Shown here: positions 41,901 to 51,353 of the stretch, one piece after another | Position numbering within the stretch: position 1 is the first letter of the stretch | How the letters are laid out: each line of letters starts with the position of its first letter | NCBI GenBank assembly: GCA_016719605.1 | Contig: JADJYW010000015.1 | Span: 265,373 to 329,372, forward strand | DNA length: 64,000 nucleotides | Direction: 5' to 3' | From: Lewinellaceae bacterium | Lineage (GTDB): Bacteria > Bacteroidota > Bacteroidia > Chitinophagales > Saprospiraceae | Notes under the pieces: generated by a model | The model's input: only the letters and a program-made list of their open reading frames with translations | Database searches by the model: none | What the model was told of the DNA's origin: nothing | Position numbers and translations under genes: made by a program

Positions 41901-44900
41901 ACAAACCCACCAAGGTCAGATGGGTTAATGGCGATATTTATGTGGCCGGCACCAATGCTTCCTCGGGCAACCCGCTCTTCCCAAGTGGGTCATTCAGCCG
42001 TTACGATGCATTGGGCAACCTGATTTGGGCCTTCCAACTAAATGCACAAAGTATCATCACAGATTTTGTGCCTACAGATGACGACGCATTTTTATTGGTC
42101 GGTCATACCCCGGTTGGTCCTGCTCCCAGCGACAATAGCTCCCTGATTCTTAAAATCGGTGTAAACGGCAACCTGATCTCTTCCAATTATCTCTCCAACA
42201 CAGGACGGGAATTGATGATGGCCATTGTTCGCCACCCCTTCCCCTCTGATCCTGCCAACCCCTACTATATTGCAGGATTTGAAAACAAATTTGGCATCAA
42301 CACCCTTGACAATATCGTATTGTACAATGTTGACGTAACCGGGGCAATCAACTGGAAGCGGCTATTCGACAACTCCTCAGATGATGAGTATGGAAGAACG
42401 CTGTTCCCATTAAACAATGGGCATATCGTACTCGCGGGCAACGATGCGGCATTTACGGGTTATTTTGTTGAAGTGGATGGCGATGGCAATTACGTCACAG
42501 CGCGTCATGATGGTTCCGATTTCCGGGCATTCTACACCGGCTTAGCCTTGCCGAACGATCAGGTTGTTATGGGTGGAGACCTTCTTGGAACTCCCGTTCA
42601 GGCGGCTCTGACGAAAATGAATGCCGACTATACCCCCATTTGGACGTATCGTATTGCCGGCCAGACGCGCATAGCGGCCCTTGATCGCGACGACAACGGC
42701 AATCTTTACGCGCTCGGGTACGCCCTCGTCCCCGTCAACGGCATATCCACCCCCATCATCAATAAAATCCAGGACAACGGGAACAGCGCCACCCTGCTTT
42801 GGTCGCGCCACCTCAACGACGGCTCTATCACCAATGCTACCGTAATAGATGGTACTTTGGACGTATTGAGCACCGGAAATATCGTGTATGCCGATGGCCG
42901 CCGAAGCGCACAATACGGGTTTCAGCAGGAAGACCTCTTGGTGGTGCTGACGGATACCGAATTAACCACTTGCTACACGAAAGACACCTCCATGACCCTT
43001 CAGTCCTTCGTTTTCAGCCTTGATTCTGTGCCGAATAATCCCGACAGTGCAAGCACGACATTGTCGGCAGGGCCAGGGCTGAATGTCTGGACGCAGATGC
43101 ACCAGTGCGTTTGTCAGAATTGTATGGCTCAGTTTACTTATAGTGCATCCACGTCCAATTGTTTTGACTACAGCTTCACCAATACGTCCACCGGATACGG
43201 CCTCTCGTACGAATGGGACTTTGGCGACGGCGGCACGTCGACGGCACAACACCCCACGCACCTCTACGCCGGCCCCGGCACCTACACCGTGTGCCTGACG
43301 GTGAGCAATGGGGAGTGCTCCAATACGTATTGTACGATAGTGCAGGTGAATGAGCCTGTTTTCAACCTTCAATGCCCAGGCAATCAAGTCAAAACGACCA
43401 TCTCCGGGCTGTGTCAGGGAAATGCCTTATTACCGGCCACTTTGGTGCTCCATCCCCCTTGTTTACAGGTTAGTATTGTCACCTGTGTCCGAAGTGATGG
43501 GCAACCTATCAATGCCAATTTCCCGCTGGGTACCACCGTGGTCACCTGCAGTGCCAGTGATCAATATGGAAATACCAAGAGTTGTTCTTACACCGTAACG
43601 GTGATGGATACCGAAGCCCCTAAATTGGTGAATTGCCCTCCTCCAGGCTTCCTCGTGCCTAATACCCCCGGCTTGTGTACGGGTATTCAAAACATCCCAA
43701 CTCCCAGCGCCACGGACAACTGCACGTCACCTTTGTTAGTAGGCGGTATCCGAAGCGACGGTTTGTCCATGAACGCCCCTTGGCCAAAAGGAACCACTAC
43801 GGTGGTCTTCACGGTCACGGACAATGCCGGGAACAGCGCCACCTGCAGCACGATTGTCACCTTAAGAGACCTGGAGCCGCCGACGCCTTTTTGTAGTTCT
43901 TCAACAATCGTCACGGACCCGGGTATCTGCGAAGCTACTTTTACCCCGCCATTCCCAACTGCGGAAGACAATTGTACGGCGAATGGAAACTTTATGTTCA
44001 CCGGGGTACGCGAAGACAACCTGCCTTTGAATGCGCCCTGGCCCATTGGCATCACCTGCATTACCTGGACGGTAGAAGACGAGGCCGGGAATACGGCTAC
44101 TTGTGAAGGATGTATAAGTGTTGAGTATGATTTTCAGTGCCCAGTAAATGATACGATTTGTGCGGAGACGCAGTGCGAGGCGGTAGTGCCGGATTTTTCG
44201 TATTTGATACCGCTTTGCGGGCAGGTAACACCCGTAGAGACGTATGATCATCATAACCTTGCCATAAAGCCAGATGGTACGCTTTGGGCATGGGGCGACA
44301 ATCTGTTCGGTCAATTAGGGAATGGAACTAACAATGACCAAAACCAATTGGTTAAAATTGGAGCCGCTAATGATTGGAGGCAACTCGCGAAAGGGTCAGT
44401 AAGCCAACACTCCATGGCGATAAAAAATGACGGATCCCTTTGGGCTTGGGGGCGAAATGATTATGGTCAACTTGGAATCGGAAACAATTCGTATCAACTC
44501 ACGCCCCAACAGGTGGGATCAGACTTGGACTGGACTATGGTAGCCGTTGGAAAATCGCATACTCTTGCATTAAGAACAAATGGAACTTTATGGGCATGTG
44601 GGAATAATAATTATGGCGAACTGGGTATAGGAAACACCGTAGATAAAAACATTTTTGTTCAAGTCGGTAATGCTCAAGACTGGTTAACAATCGAAGCAGG
44701 TGATGTACATAGCATTGCATTAAAATCTGATGGAACACTATGGACATGGGGTTCGGGCGGGAATGGTGCTTTAGGCTTGGGCACACAATCAAATCAGGTA
44801 GTCCCTACCCAAGTCGGCAGTCATAATGATTGGATACAAATTAGTGCCGGGGAAGATTTTTCAGCCGCCATTAAACAAAACGGTGAACTATGGGAGTGGG

Positions 44901-47900
44901 GCCTTAATGATGCAGGGCAACTTGGTATAGGTTCTTTGATTACACAATTGTCGCCAGTACAGGTGGGCGCAGCAACTGATTGGACTGAGGTGAAAGCGGG
45001 CGGAGCGCATACTTTAGGCTTAAAAAATAATGGCAAACTGTACGTTTGGGGGTGGAATAGTTTTGGACAATTGGGTGCTGGAAATAATCTGGATCAAAGT
45101 AATCCAGTCCTTTTGAACGGATATACATCGACCACTGGTCAAATCCATGCAGGAGGCACGCATTCTATTGCTTGGATCAACAGTACCAATTTCTTCGGTT
45201 TCGGGCGTAATACCGATGGCGAATTGGGGATCGGGAATACTCAAAACCAAAACTCTCCAATAGCAATATCCATGGGTTTATCTCCATACACCATTACCCA
45301 ATCGCCGCCGCCCGGAACAACAGTCGGTATAGGCTGCCATGACATCACCCTGATCGTAGCCGATACAACCGGCTCCCGCGACACCTGCTACCTGACCTTC
45401 TGTGTCAAAGACACCATCCCGCCGGAGATCATTTGTCCGGAGGATATCTGCGAGATCGTCCCCTCGGGTGTAAACGGCGCGACCATAAACTATCCGGCTC
45501 CGGTGGTGACCGAAAACTGCGACGCTACCGTCACTTGTGTACCGCCGCCCGGCAGTTTCTTCCCGCTTGGCCAAACAACGGTGGTGTGTACGGTAACTGA
45601 TGGCGCGGGGCACACCGACGTTTGTTCGTTTGTGGTAGAGGTAAAAACCCCGCAGTTTTTTTGTGGGCAGGCGATAATAACGTGTTACGGTGCAACCGGA
45701 AACGATGTGGTACTGGGCCTTAAGGATATTCGCGACAACAACACCTTCTCCAATCCCAATCCCCAAAATGCCAATACTGTCGTACCCATGATGATGCATC
45801 CGACCTGGACCCGGGACAACCTGGGTCAGGTGTTTGGTATTGCCATAGATAACAACAGCAATGTTTATGTTTCTCAGACAACGGTTTATAATTCCCAACC
45901 CGATCTGTTCGGTGCTTTGGGGGCCGGCACCGGTGGTGATATTTACCGGTTGGACGCCACGACGGGCAATGCGAGTGCTTTCGCCAGCCTGCCCAATACC
46001 GGACAAGGACTTGGCAATATCTGTTTTGCGGCTCCATACAACAGTTTGTACGCCACCAACTGGGAGGATGGTTTCATATACCAGATTGATGTGGCAAACC
46101 CCGCCACGCCAACCGGGTTCGATATTTTTATGATGGACGATCCGGTACAGGGCTATGCCCCGCTCGGTCAATTGCTTTGGGGGATCGGATACAACCCGGT
46201 TACCAATCGGCTGTATTTTGGCAGGTGGAATGAAAATGTTCCTGGTGGAGGCGCATGCCGTTTCAATCCTCCCCCTCCAGTCGGTTCAGCCACCAACGAG
46301 ATTTATTCTGTTGCATTGGATGCCAATGGAGTACCTGTTGGAACTCTAACACTTGAGATCACCATGCCTACATGGTTTCCGTACACCGACCCTAATACCC
46401 AGATGGTCACCTTTCACTCCAATCCCGTTTCCGATATCGCCTTTTCCAGCGACGGTCAAAGAATGCTGCTCGCCGAACGATCCATGTGCTCGCCTACATC
46501 AACCGGCGCACACCACGCGCGGGTTCTGGAATATGTACTCAGCGGTAATAACTGGACTCCTTCCAACAATAATTTTTTTGTTGGACAAGCCTACCTACAA
46601 AACAACAACCCGATAAATGGCCGGAACACGGCTGGCGGAGTGGATTATGGCGACGCTTTTTATGATCCGATCACGGAAACGGGGCCGGCACAGTGTGATC
46701 AACGCGTATGGGCTACCGTTGATCTTTTCGGCTTGGGGAATCCTTACTTTAAGTTAAACATATATGGTATTCAAGGCATGCCGGCGACCGGAAACAACCC
46801 GCATCCATTAGGCCTGAACAGTTATTTGATTGATGCCGATGGCGTTGTTCTAACGTCTGCAAAAACGGAAATCGGCGATGTAGAAATTTTCGATTGCCCC
46901 TGTCCGGCACCCCAGCCGGTGGCCTGCGATTCCCTGCAATTCGTTTTGAATCCGGTCAGCCTCCAGGCGGATTCCTGCTGCTATTCGATTGATCTGATCA
47001 ACCCGTTCGGCCCAACGATTACGCAGGTGGCTCTGTCTATTTCAACCTCGGATGTGAAGTTCAAAAACGCCCAATTGGCGCCCGGCTTCAGTTGGGCGAC
47101 CGCACCTTTGGATCAGTATGTTCGCATCGAAAACCCCGGCGGATTCCCTGCCGGTACGATCTCCAACCTGATTACCTTTTGCCTCGATAATATCGACGAT
47201 GCATCGGAGGTACCCCAGCAACTTACCCTGGAGTGGTTCCAGACCCTGTCAAACGGGGAGGCTGTACTGGCTTGCTCCAATAATTTTACAACGGAGTGCC
47301 CATTTCCTGCCGATACCATCGAAGGTTGCCTTCAGGTTTTGGTGGATTCGGTGGTATGCGATCCGTTGTACCCCAGCGAGTATTTTTTCTATTTCAGGGT
47401 TCAAAACCTCGGTAGCGTTCCGGTAAATGCGATTGCACTGGAGATTGACCAACTGACTTATTTGGGTTTTGGATTCAAACCCTGTGCGATACCCGTTCCT
47501 TTTGCCGTTCCGACTACCTCGGTTTCCTTCCCGACGTTACCAACGGGGGGCACCTCTGTTCCACTTTGTATCAAAATTGCAACGCCTTCCCCGATTCTTT
47601 CTCCGACCACCTTGTGCATCAGCGCCGGTTTGTTTTCGAGTGGAACCGGCGGGGTGTGTTGCACGGGGCAGGAGCCGATTTGTCTGGAACTGTTGCCTTG
47701 TTGTGATCCATGTGAAGAAATAGTGGTTTCGGTGTCCTCCGTCGAAGCCCCACCTTCCGATTGCTGTTATTCCATTGATCTGGAATTCAATTGCTACCTG
47801 AATTATTTTTTCGCCATTGAGGCCGAGATCATCACACCCGGAGTAATTTTTGGCTCGCACACCATGGGTGGCCCCAATGCCGCAGGCTGGCACAACCCAG

Positions 47901-49597
47901 TCACCGGCAACACGATCATCCGATGGGCCAAATTAGACAACTCGCCCATCACCGGATCAGTAGCAGGGCTTATTAATTTCTGCCTGGATGATATTGACCA
48001 GCCCAATGAAACGCCGCAACAGGTGGTACTCCGGTATTTGACCCAGGGGCCGGATGGTCTGCTGGTAGCATGCGCCGATACCCTGACTTTTGAATGTCCT
48101 GCCACCGACTATACCTGCATTTCAATCGTTTCCGACGACATCGTATGCCGGAGTGATCTGCAACGGTATGAATACACGTTTACCTTCCAAAATGCCTCAA
48201 ACCCGCCGAATACGGCCAACCGGCTTGAAATAGCAACGATTCCGGGCTTCGGCGCCAATTACCTGGTGTTTCCAAATACCTTTATCCTGAACCCGCCGGT
48301 GCCCGCCGGGGGACAGGCCACGCTGACTACCTACATCTACAGTTTAGCCGGTTTTCCGTATCCCGGAAATCAACTAAAACTGGATATGCGCCTGGCCAAT
48401 ATGACCCTTGACAGTGCCTGGTGCTGCTTCGAGAGCGATACGTTGTGCCTGAATCTTCCGACCTGCGATACCTGCGCCTGCAATCAACCCGATCTGGTGC
48501 TCACCCAAAGCGGTGTGAACTACCCCCTGCCTTGCGGCGGGGGTGTACAAACACCCGTGATTCCTTGCCCTGCCGCCGATATCGTGATTTCAGGTTTTTT
48601 CGGGTGTGTAAACTCCAGTGAAGAACCGTGTGCCGAAACGTCGGTATCCTGGTTGTTGCTCGGCCCTTCCGGCTTGACGGTCTCCGGTAGTATAGCCAAT
48701 TACATGCAATTAACCTTCCCGGCGGCGCAAACAACCACTCCCGGCATGTATACACTAACACTGACAACCCTTTGTCCGGGAGCAACAGATTCTTGCGTTT
48801 GCACGGTGCAATGGATACGGGACAACCCGCTGGTTTGGACCAAACCCCAGGTTTTCCTGCAAGGCCCATACGTTTCCGCCACTCAATTGATGAATGATCA
48901 TTTACGGGTCAACGGCCTGATTCCCTTGCAAGAACCATACACCGGTTTGACGAACTTCACCCACACAGGCGGCGGCGGCGGCGAGCAAACTACCCCCGCG
49001 GTTCTTGCTGTGAGTGGCCCCGATGCTATCGTGGACTGGGTATTTCTGGAGTTGCGCAGTGCCGAGAACCCCGCTCAGGTACTTGCTACCCGCTCGGCGC
49101 TCGTTCAGCGCGACGGCGACGTGGTGGATACGGACGGCGTGTCGCCGGTTGCATTTGGCGTGTCGGCCAACCAGTCGTATTATCTGACCGTTAGGCACCG
49201 CAACCACCTGGGGGTTCAATTGGGCGCCGGGTCACCATATCCGGTGTGCACGGCGGTAGAAAAAGATTTCACAAACGCGCCTCCGGAAGGTTTTTATGCA
49301 CACAACGGCCTCAGTCCTGCCCAGCGCTTCATCGGCGGCCGTTATGTACTTTGGGCCGGAAACGGTCGGATAGACTTCCAACTCAAGTACAACGGCAGCA
49401 ACAACGACCGCACCTTCATCCTCGCGGCAGTAGGACTGAGCACCCCAAATGCCATTGTGCCGGGCTATCTGCAGGCCGACTATAACCTGGACGGCGTGGT
49501 GAAATACAACGGTTCAGCCAATGACCGCAACGTCTTGTTGGGCAACGTGGGGATCGCGACACCATCGGCAATTGTGGAGGATCAGGTGGCGCGGTAA
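38924..49597 (+). CDS. Giant secreted multidomain protein (PKD, HYR, RCC1, dockerin-like end)
   Basis: 3557 residues, cysteine-rich, signal peptide MKKAILSLLLTCFCYSQHVWG. Approximate layout: N-terminal domain (22-280); two tandem ~600-residue modules (281-885 and 886-1483), each with an ALQYQFSS beta domain, a propeller-like region and a PKD domain (YEWDFGDG); HYR domains (1480-1736); an HYR domain split by a seven-bladed RCC1 propeller (1775-2120, motif LWAWGxNxxGQLGxG); another HYR; a second propeller-like region (2245-2660); two paired CCYSIDL beta domains (about 2668-2800 and 2938-3064); and a C-terminal segment with two DxNxDG-like loops (YNLDGVVKYNGSANDRN). No T9SS type A signature ends it, but this C terminus is typical of secreted Saprospiria proteins. 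Role probably adhesion or surface matrix (inference). The RCC1 part is visibly AT-richer. Confidence 0.9.
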   Translation: MKKAILSLLLTCFCYSQHVWGQCGQAPMIGLNATWQYYGIGFGWWQFTPTEDGEVNFCFLGLNYQVYDDCVNGTPLNQLVPDPTGIYCGSTWCGDEYATRLEVTAGDAIWINITEPFGDPCGSDGVGMRFLGNGNNCGNPEPLECDNATTFNMANFSNEHDAHDVSDCGGGTITTTGQDRVFELVISTPTDITIYLNSDKPNRDFLGVFQTCSGCPSACFLDDCVGYSQTTSGVESVVIPNAFGSYLIVADWSPINQSDFNGGIQFEINPQCTIPPCADEVNYNCAALQYQFSSASPNGDIEYCFDLDFGGNPPTITSNWITVDGVTVVAPTANPIQNFCYTFPGPGTYVVCYNAIQPDSCAYQCCRMIDVLQGIDSTINCLHGDDLSNQPTKVKWINGDIFLAATNGASASTTNTFATFSRYDILGNLVWAVQLDSPSVITDFVATEDNAILLVGRTPIISTGGNNFTDNRSVLAKIDLNGTLLFCNTINNNGRETFTSIVRHPNPGAGNSPYYILGLENETPGVFNTHDRVMLLNVDNLGTINWKQLYTNSAGFDDEYGRKMVLLNNGNLLLLGSGNGGTPRGYRVEVNSSGSIVHDDSELSFFLSFLDAISLPNNEILLAGRLMGPAAGIARYDAYNALRWGLRLPSQIELLAVDRDDNGHIFILGIQTIGGIQTPVITQITDNGSSATVDWIRHFNDGSLNNTTRLAASFDVLGTGNIVYAEGRASNQYGFLQEDLLLVLTDPNDPNFNNCFTQTLTDNSISISPTLSGFTTTLITPAIPTANAYCLTPAWASMDNCVCEDCSALFTATVSASECFGYTFSNTSTGYGISYEWDFGDGNTSTAENPAHIYANPGSYNVCLTVSNGECSDTECVLVEIEPPFFSANCQALQYQFSSVAPNGEIEYCFDLDFAGNPPAITSNWITVDGATVVAPTANPIQNFCYSFPGPGTYVVCYQATLTDGCSFQCCRTIDIEYTSNTQNCVHGNSSVNKPTKVRWVNGDIYVAGTNASSGNPLFPSGSFSRYDALGNLIWAFQLNAQSIITDFVPTDDDAFLLVGHTPVGPAPSDNSSLILKIGVNGNLISSNYLSNTGRELMMAIVRHPFPSDPANPYYIAGFENKFGINTLDNIVLYNVDVTGAINWKRLFDNSSDDEYGRTLFPLNNGHIVLAGNDAAFTGYFVEVDGDGNYVTARHDGSDFRAFYTGLALPNDQVVMGGDLLGTPVQAALTKMNADYTPIWTYRIAGQTRIAALDRDDNGNLYALGYALVPVNGISTPIINKIQDNGNSATLLWSRHLNDGSITNATVIDGTLDVLSTGNIVYADGRRSAQYGFQQEDLLVVLTDTELTTCYTKDTSMTLQSFVFSLDSVPNNPDSASTTLSAGPGLNVWTQMHQCVCQNCMAQFTYSASTSNCFDYSFTNTSTGYGLSYEWDFGDGGTSTAQHPTHLYAGPGTYTVCLTVSNGECSNTYCTIVQVNEPVFNLQCPGNQVKTTISGLCQGNALLPATLVLHPPCLQVSIVTCVRSDGQPINANFPLGTTVVTCSASDQYGNTKSCSYTVTVMDTEAPKLVNCPPPGFLVPNTPGLCTGIQNIPTPSATDNCTSPLLVGGIRSDGLSMNAPWPKGTTTVVFTVTDNAGNSATCSTIVTLRDLEPPTPFCSSSTIVTDPGICEATFTPPFPTAEDNCTANGNFMFTGVREDNLPLNAPWPIGITCITWTVEDEAGNTATCEGCISVEYDFQCPVNDTICAETQCEAVVPDFSYLIPLCGQVTPVETYDHHNLAIKPDGTLWAWGDNLFGQLGNGTNNDQNQLVKIGAANDWRQLAKGSVSQHSMAIKNDGSLWAWGRNDYGQLGIGNNSYQLTPQQVGSDLDWTMVAVGKSHTLALRTNGTLWACGNNNYGELGIGNTVDKNIFVQVGNAQDWLTIEAGDVHSIALKSDGTLWTWGSGGNGALGLGTQSNQVVPTQVGSHNDWIQISAGEDFSAAIKQNGELWEWGLNDAGQLGIGSLITQLSPVQVGAATDWTEVKAGGAHTLGLKNNGKLYVWGWNSFGQLGAGNNLDQSNPVLLNGYTSTTGQIHAGGTHSIAWINSTNFFGFGRNTDGELGIGNTQNQNSPIAISMGLSPYTITQSPPPGTTVGIGCHDITLIVADTTGSRDTCYLTFCVKDTIPPEIICPEDICEIVPSGVNGATINYPAPVVTENCDATVTCVPPPGSFFPLGQTTVVCTVTDGAGHTDVCSFVVEVKTPQFFCGQAIITCYGATGNDVVLGLKDIRDNNTFSNPNPQNANTVVPMMMHPTWTRDNLGQVFGIAIDNNSNVYVSQTTVYNSQPDLFGALGAGTGGDIYRLDATTGNASAFASLPNTGQGLGNICFAAPYNSLYATNWEDGFIYQIDVANPATPTGFDIFMMDDPVQGYAPLGQLLWGIGYNPVTNRLYFGRWNENVPGGGACRFNPPPPVGSATNEIYSVALDANGVPVGTLTLEITMPTWFPYTDPNTQMVTFHSNPVSDIAFSSDGQRMLLAERSMCSPTSTGAHHARVLEYVLSGNNWTPSNNNFFVGQAYLQNNNPINGRNTAGGVDYGDAFYDPITETGPAQCDQRVWATVDLFGLGNPYFKLNIYGIQGMPATGNNPHPLGLNSYLIDADGVVLTSAKTEIGDVEIFDCPCPAPQPVACDSLQFVLNPVSLQADSCCYSIDLINPFGPTITQVALSISTSDVKFKNAQLAPGFSWATAPLDQYVRIENPGGFPAGTISNLITFCLDNIDDASEVPQQLTLEWFQTLSNGEAVLACSNNFTTECPFPADTIEGCLQVLVDSVVCDPLYPSEYFFYFRVQNLGSVPVNAIALEIDQLTYLGFGFKPCAIPVPFAVPTTSVSFPTLPTGGTSVPLCIKIATPSPILSPTTLCISAGLFSSGTGGVCCTGQEPICLELLPCCDPCEEIVVSVSSVEAPPSDCCYSIDLEFNCYLNYFFAIEAEIITPGVIFGSHTMGGPNAAGWHNPVTGNTIIRWAKLDNSPITGSVAGLINFCLDDIDQPNETPQQVVLRYLTQGPDGLLVACADTLTFECPATDYTCISIVSDDIVCRSDLQRYEYTFTFQNASNPPNTANRLEIATIPGFGANYLVFPNTFILNPPVPAGGQATLTTYIYSLAGFPYPGNQLKLDMRLANMTLDSAWCCFESDTLCLNLPTCDTCACNQPDLVLTQSGVNYPLPCGGGVQTPVIPCPAADIVISGFFGCVNSSEEPCAETSVSWLLLGPSGLTVSGSIANYMQLTFPAAQTTTPGMYTLTLTTLCPGATDSCVCTVQWIRDNPLVWTKPQVFLQGPYVSATQLMNDHLRVNGLIPLQEPYTGLTNFTHTGGGGGEQTTPAVLAVSGPDAIVDWVFLELRSAENPAQVLATRSALVQRDGDVVDTDGVSPVAFGVSANQSYYLTVRHRNHLGVQLGAGSPYPVCTAVEKDFTNAPPEGFYAHNGLSPAQRFIGGRYVLWAGNGRIDFQLKYNGSNNDRTFILAAVGLSTPNAIVPGYLQADYNLDGVVKYNGSANDRNVLLGNVGIATPSAIVEDQVAR
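44246..45283 (+). other. RCC1 propeller module within the giant gene (low-GC insert)
   Basis: Encodes seven RCC1-type blades. Counted GC is 47 of 120 bases at 44581-44700, against 36 of 60 at 45541-45600. The flanking sequences PLCGQVTPVET (before) and YTITQSPPPGTTVGIG (after) join into one normal HYR domain if the module is removed. Confidence 0.75.
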
Positions 49598-49689
49598 GCA
49601 TCGCAGGTAAAACCAAAACAGAGAGTGTGTCGGCCTGTTGAGAGCAATCATAACAGGCTGACACATTTTTCTGAACACTCCCGAGCACT

Positions 49690-49745
49690 TGACGCAACCC
49701 TCCACCCACCAGTAACCTTCTAACCCACCAACCCAGAAACCCTTT
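49690..49745. repeat. GGTTAGAAGG-family repeat at the end of the 49720 gene
   Basis: Contains aaccttctaacc and relatives; it covers the stop codon and last residues (VSGLVG) of the helical-protein gene. Confidence 0.6.
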
Positions 49746-51132
49746 CCAGCAACCACTCCTGCTCCGCCACGCCTTTCGTGCCCTCAATTTCTTCGAGCAG
49801 GGCCTTCCGAACCGTTTTATCAAACAGATTGGCTTCCAGCAGTTTTCGGGTAAACCGGATGGTATTCAGGTAATTTTCCCGGTGATAGCCCAGGTCTTTT
49901 TTCCGGCGGATAAACGTTTGCAGCGTTTGCAGGTGCGATTCGAGCAGGTCAAATTCCTCCAGTTCGTAGAAGATTTTGAGTTGTAGTGTTTTGGCGGCCA
50001 GGTGAAGCAGCAGGTCTTTGTATTCCGCCTTCTGGAGGAGTTTCAGGGCTTTATCGAGGTGGCGGCGCTGATATTCAAGCCGGGCCAGGTTGAAACTGTA
50101 CAAGCTTTCGCGGTGTGGTTCTTTTACAAAATTGCGGTAGTCGTTGATAAATTGCTCCACCCAATCCAGTTCGTGCATTACCAGGCCAATAGTAGCGGCA
50201 TTGAGGTAGGTGTAACGCGAAAGTGCGCCGTCGACCAGAAAATATTTTTGAGCCAGACCATCGCGGTAAAAGTCGAACTGTTCGGGCAGGTAATCCGGGT
50301 TGCCGGCATTGTACCGGCGAATACAAAAGTTGATCGCCAAGACATACAGATCGCGCATTTCATCACTCGGAAACAGTTGGCTGTGCTGCAGGAGTAGTTG
50401 TTTAAACTGCTGAAAATAAGCCGTTTCATCGGGATTGGTAAGTGCCCGGTAACAGAAATAGTACACGGCCACGCTGGGGTCGTCCAATACCGGGGCCGAT
50501 TCCAGATGCGCCAGCGCGGCATCAAGCAGTCCAAAATCATAGGTCGTGTTGTACACGGTTTGATGCGACAACATAAAGCAGGACTGCCATAGTTTGCGAC
50601 TCAAAAAGGCCCGGTCCAATTGGTTGGAAAGTTCCTGCAGAGGCAAGGGTCCTGTCGGGTTTATTTCTGCTTCCGCGCGGTATTTTTCTAACAAAAACTG
50701 GTAGTGTTGCTGATGAAAATCAGCATTTCGCTGCGGGCGGCTCAACAGCGCCGTGGCCGATTCCATAAGCGTCTGCCGGGCGTGGTCCTGAAGTTTGCGC
50801 TGGCGCAGCAGGCCGGCCTGACGCAAGCGCAGTTGGGACGTGTCGCCCACAAAATCCTGAACAGATAAAAATTGACTGGCTAACTGGAACAGAAAACTCA
50901 TCGCCATCCGGATCCGGTGGTCGTCAAATTGGTCTTTTCCAAAAATGGCTGCAAATGCGCGCTCCTTTTCCGGTGCAGGCCGTTTGCTTTTTAGCGGTTT
51001 TTCCAAAAAATCGAGCAGATCAATCACTTCCCGGCGCTGATTGAAATACGGGCTACGGACAAATTTTTTCAACGCTCGCAGTTCCGCATCGGAAAAAGTG
51101 CGCAAAAGTTGGAGCAAACGGGTGTTTTCCAT
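49720..51132 (-). CDS. Conserved helical protein of unknown function
   Basis: 470 residues from ATG 51132 (MENTRLLQLLRTFSDAELRALKKFVRSPYFN). The protein is almost entirely helical and rich in Leu, Phe, Gln and charged residues, with TPR-like pairs of helices in the second half (for example LARLEYQRRHLDKALKLL, then AAKTLQLKIFYELEEFDLLE). There is no signal peptide or TM segment, so it is cytoplasmic. The opening motif resembles a family I have seen in Saprospiria genomes but cannot name; function unknown. Its last codons overlap a GGTTRGAAGG-family repeat (49690-49745). Confidence 0.75.
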   Translation of the reverse strand: MENTRLLQLLRTFSDAELRALKKFVRSPYFNQRREVIDLLDFLEKPLKSKRPAPEKERAFAAIFGKDQFDDHRIRMAMSFLFQLASQFLSVQDFVGDTSQLRLRQAGLLRQRKLQDHARQTLMESATALLSRPQRNADFHQQHYQFLLEKYRAEAEINPTGPLPLQELSNQLDRAFLSRKLWQSCFMLSHQTVYNTTYDFGLLDAALAHLESAPVLDDPSVAVYYFCYRALTNPDETAYFQQFKQLLLQHSQLFPSDEMRDLYVLAINFCIRRYNAGNPDYLPEQFDFYRDGLAQKYFLVDGALSRYTYLNAATIGLVMHELDWVEQFINDYRNFVKEPHRESLYSFNLARLEYQRRHLDKALKLLQKAEYKDLLLHLAAKTLQLKIFYELEEFDLLESHLQTLQTFIRRKKDLGYHRENYLNTIRFTRKLLEANLFDKTVRKALLEEIEGTKGVAEQEWLLERVSGLVG

Positions 51133-51285
51133 GAAACGTTTTGCTTGATTCAGTAGACAAATGTAGGACTTAGTCAAGCACCCTGTTGAATCATTTTACG
51201 CAGATTTTATCTGAATACAGCATACAGGAAAAAGCAGGCCCCCTTTCACACAAATAAAAACAGTAGACAAAACCTCAATTTTGTT

Positions 51286-51317
51286 TTTGGCGCTTCTCTG
51301 ATCTCCCGGCACTTTTG
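51286..51317 (+). promoter_or_regulatory. Putative promoter for the 51354 gene
   Basis: TTTG (51286-51289), a 20-base spacer and CACTTTTG (51310-51317), close to the Bacteroidota consensus; the ATG is 36 bases further. Confidence 0.45.
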
Positions 51318-51353
51318 TACCATGTAATCGAACTATTTAAAACACTTTATCCC

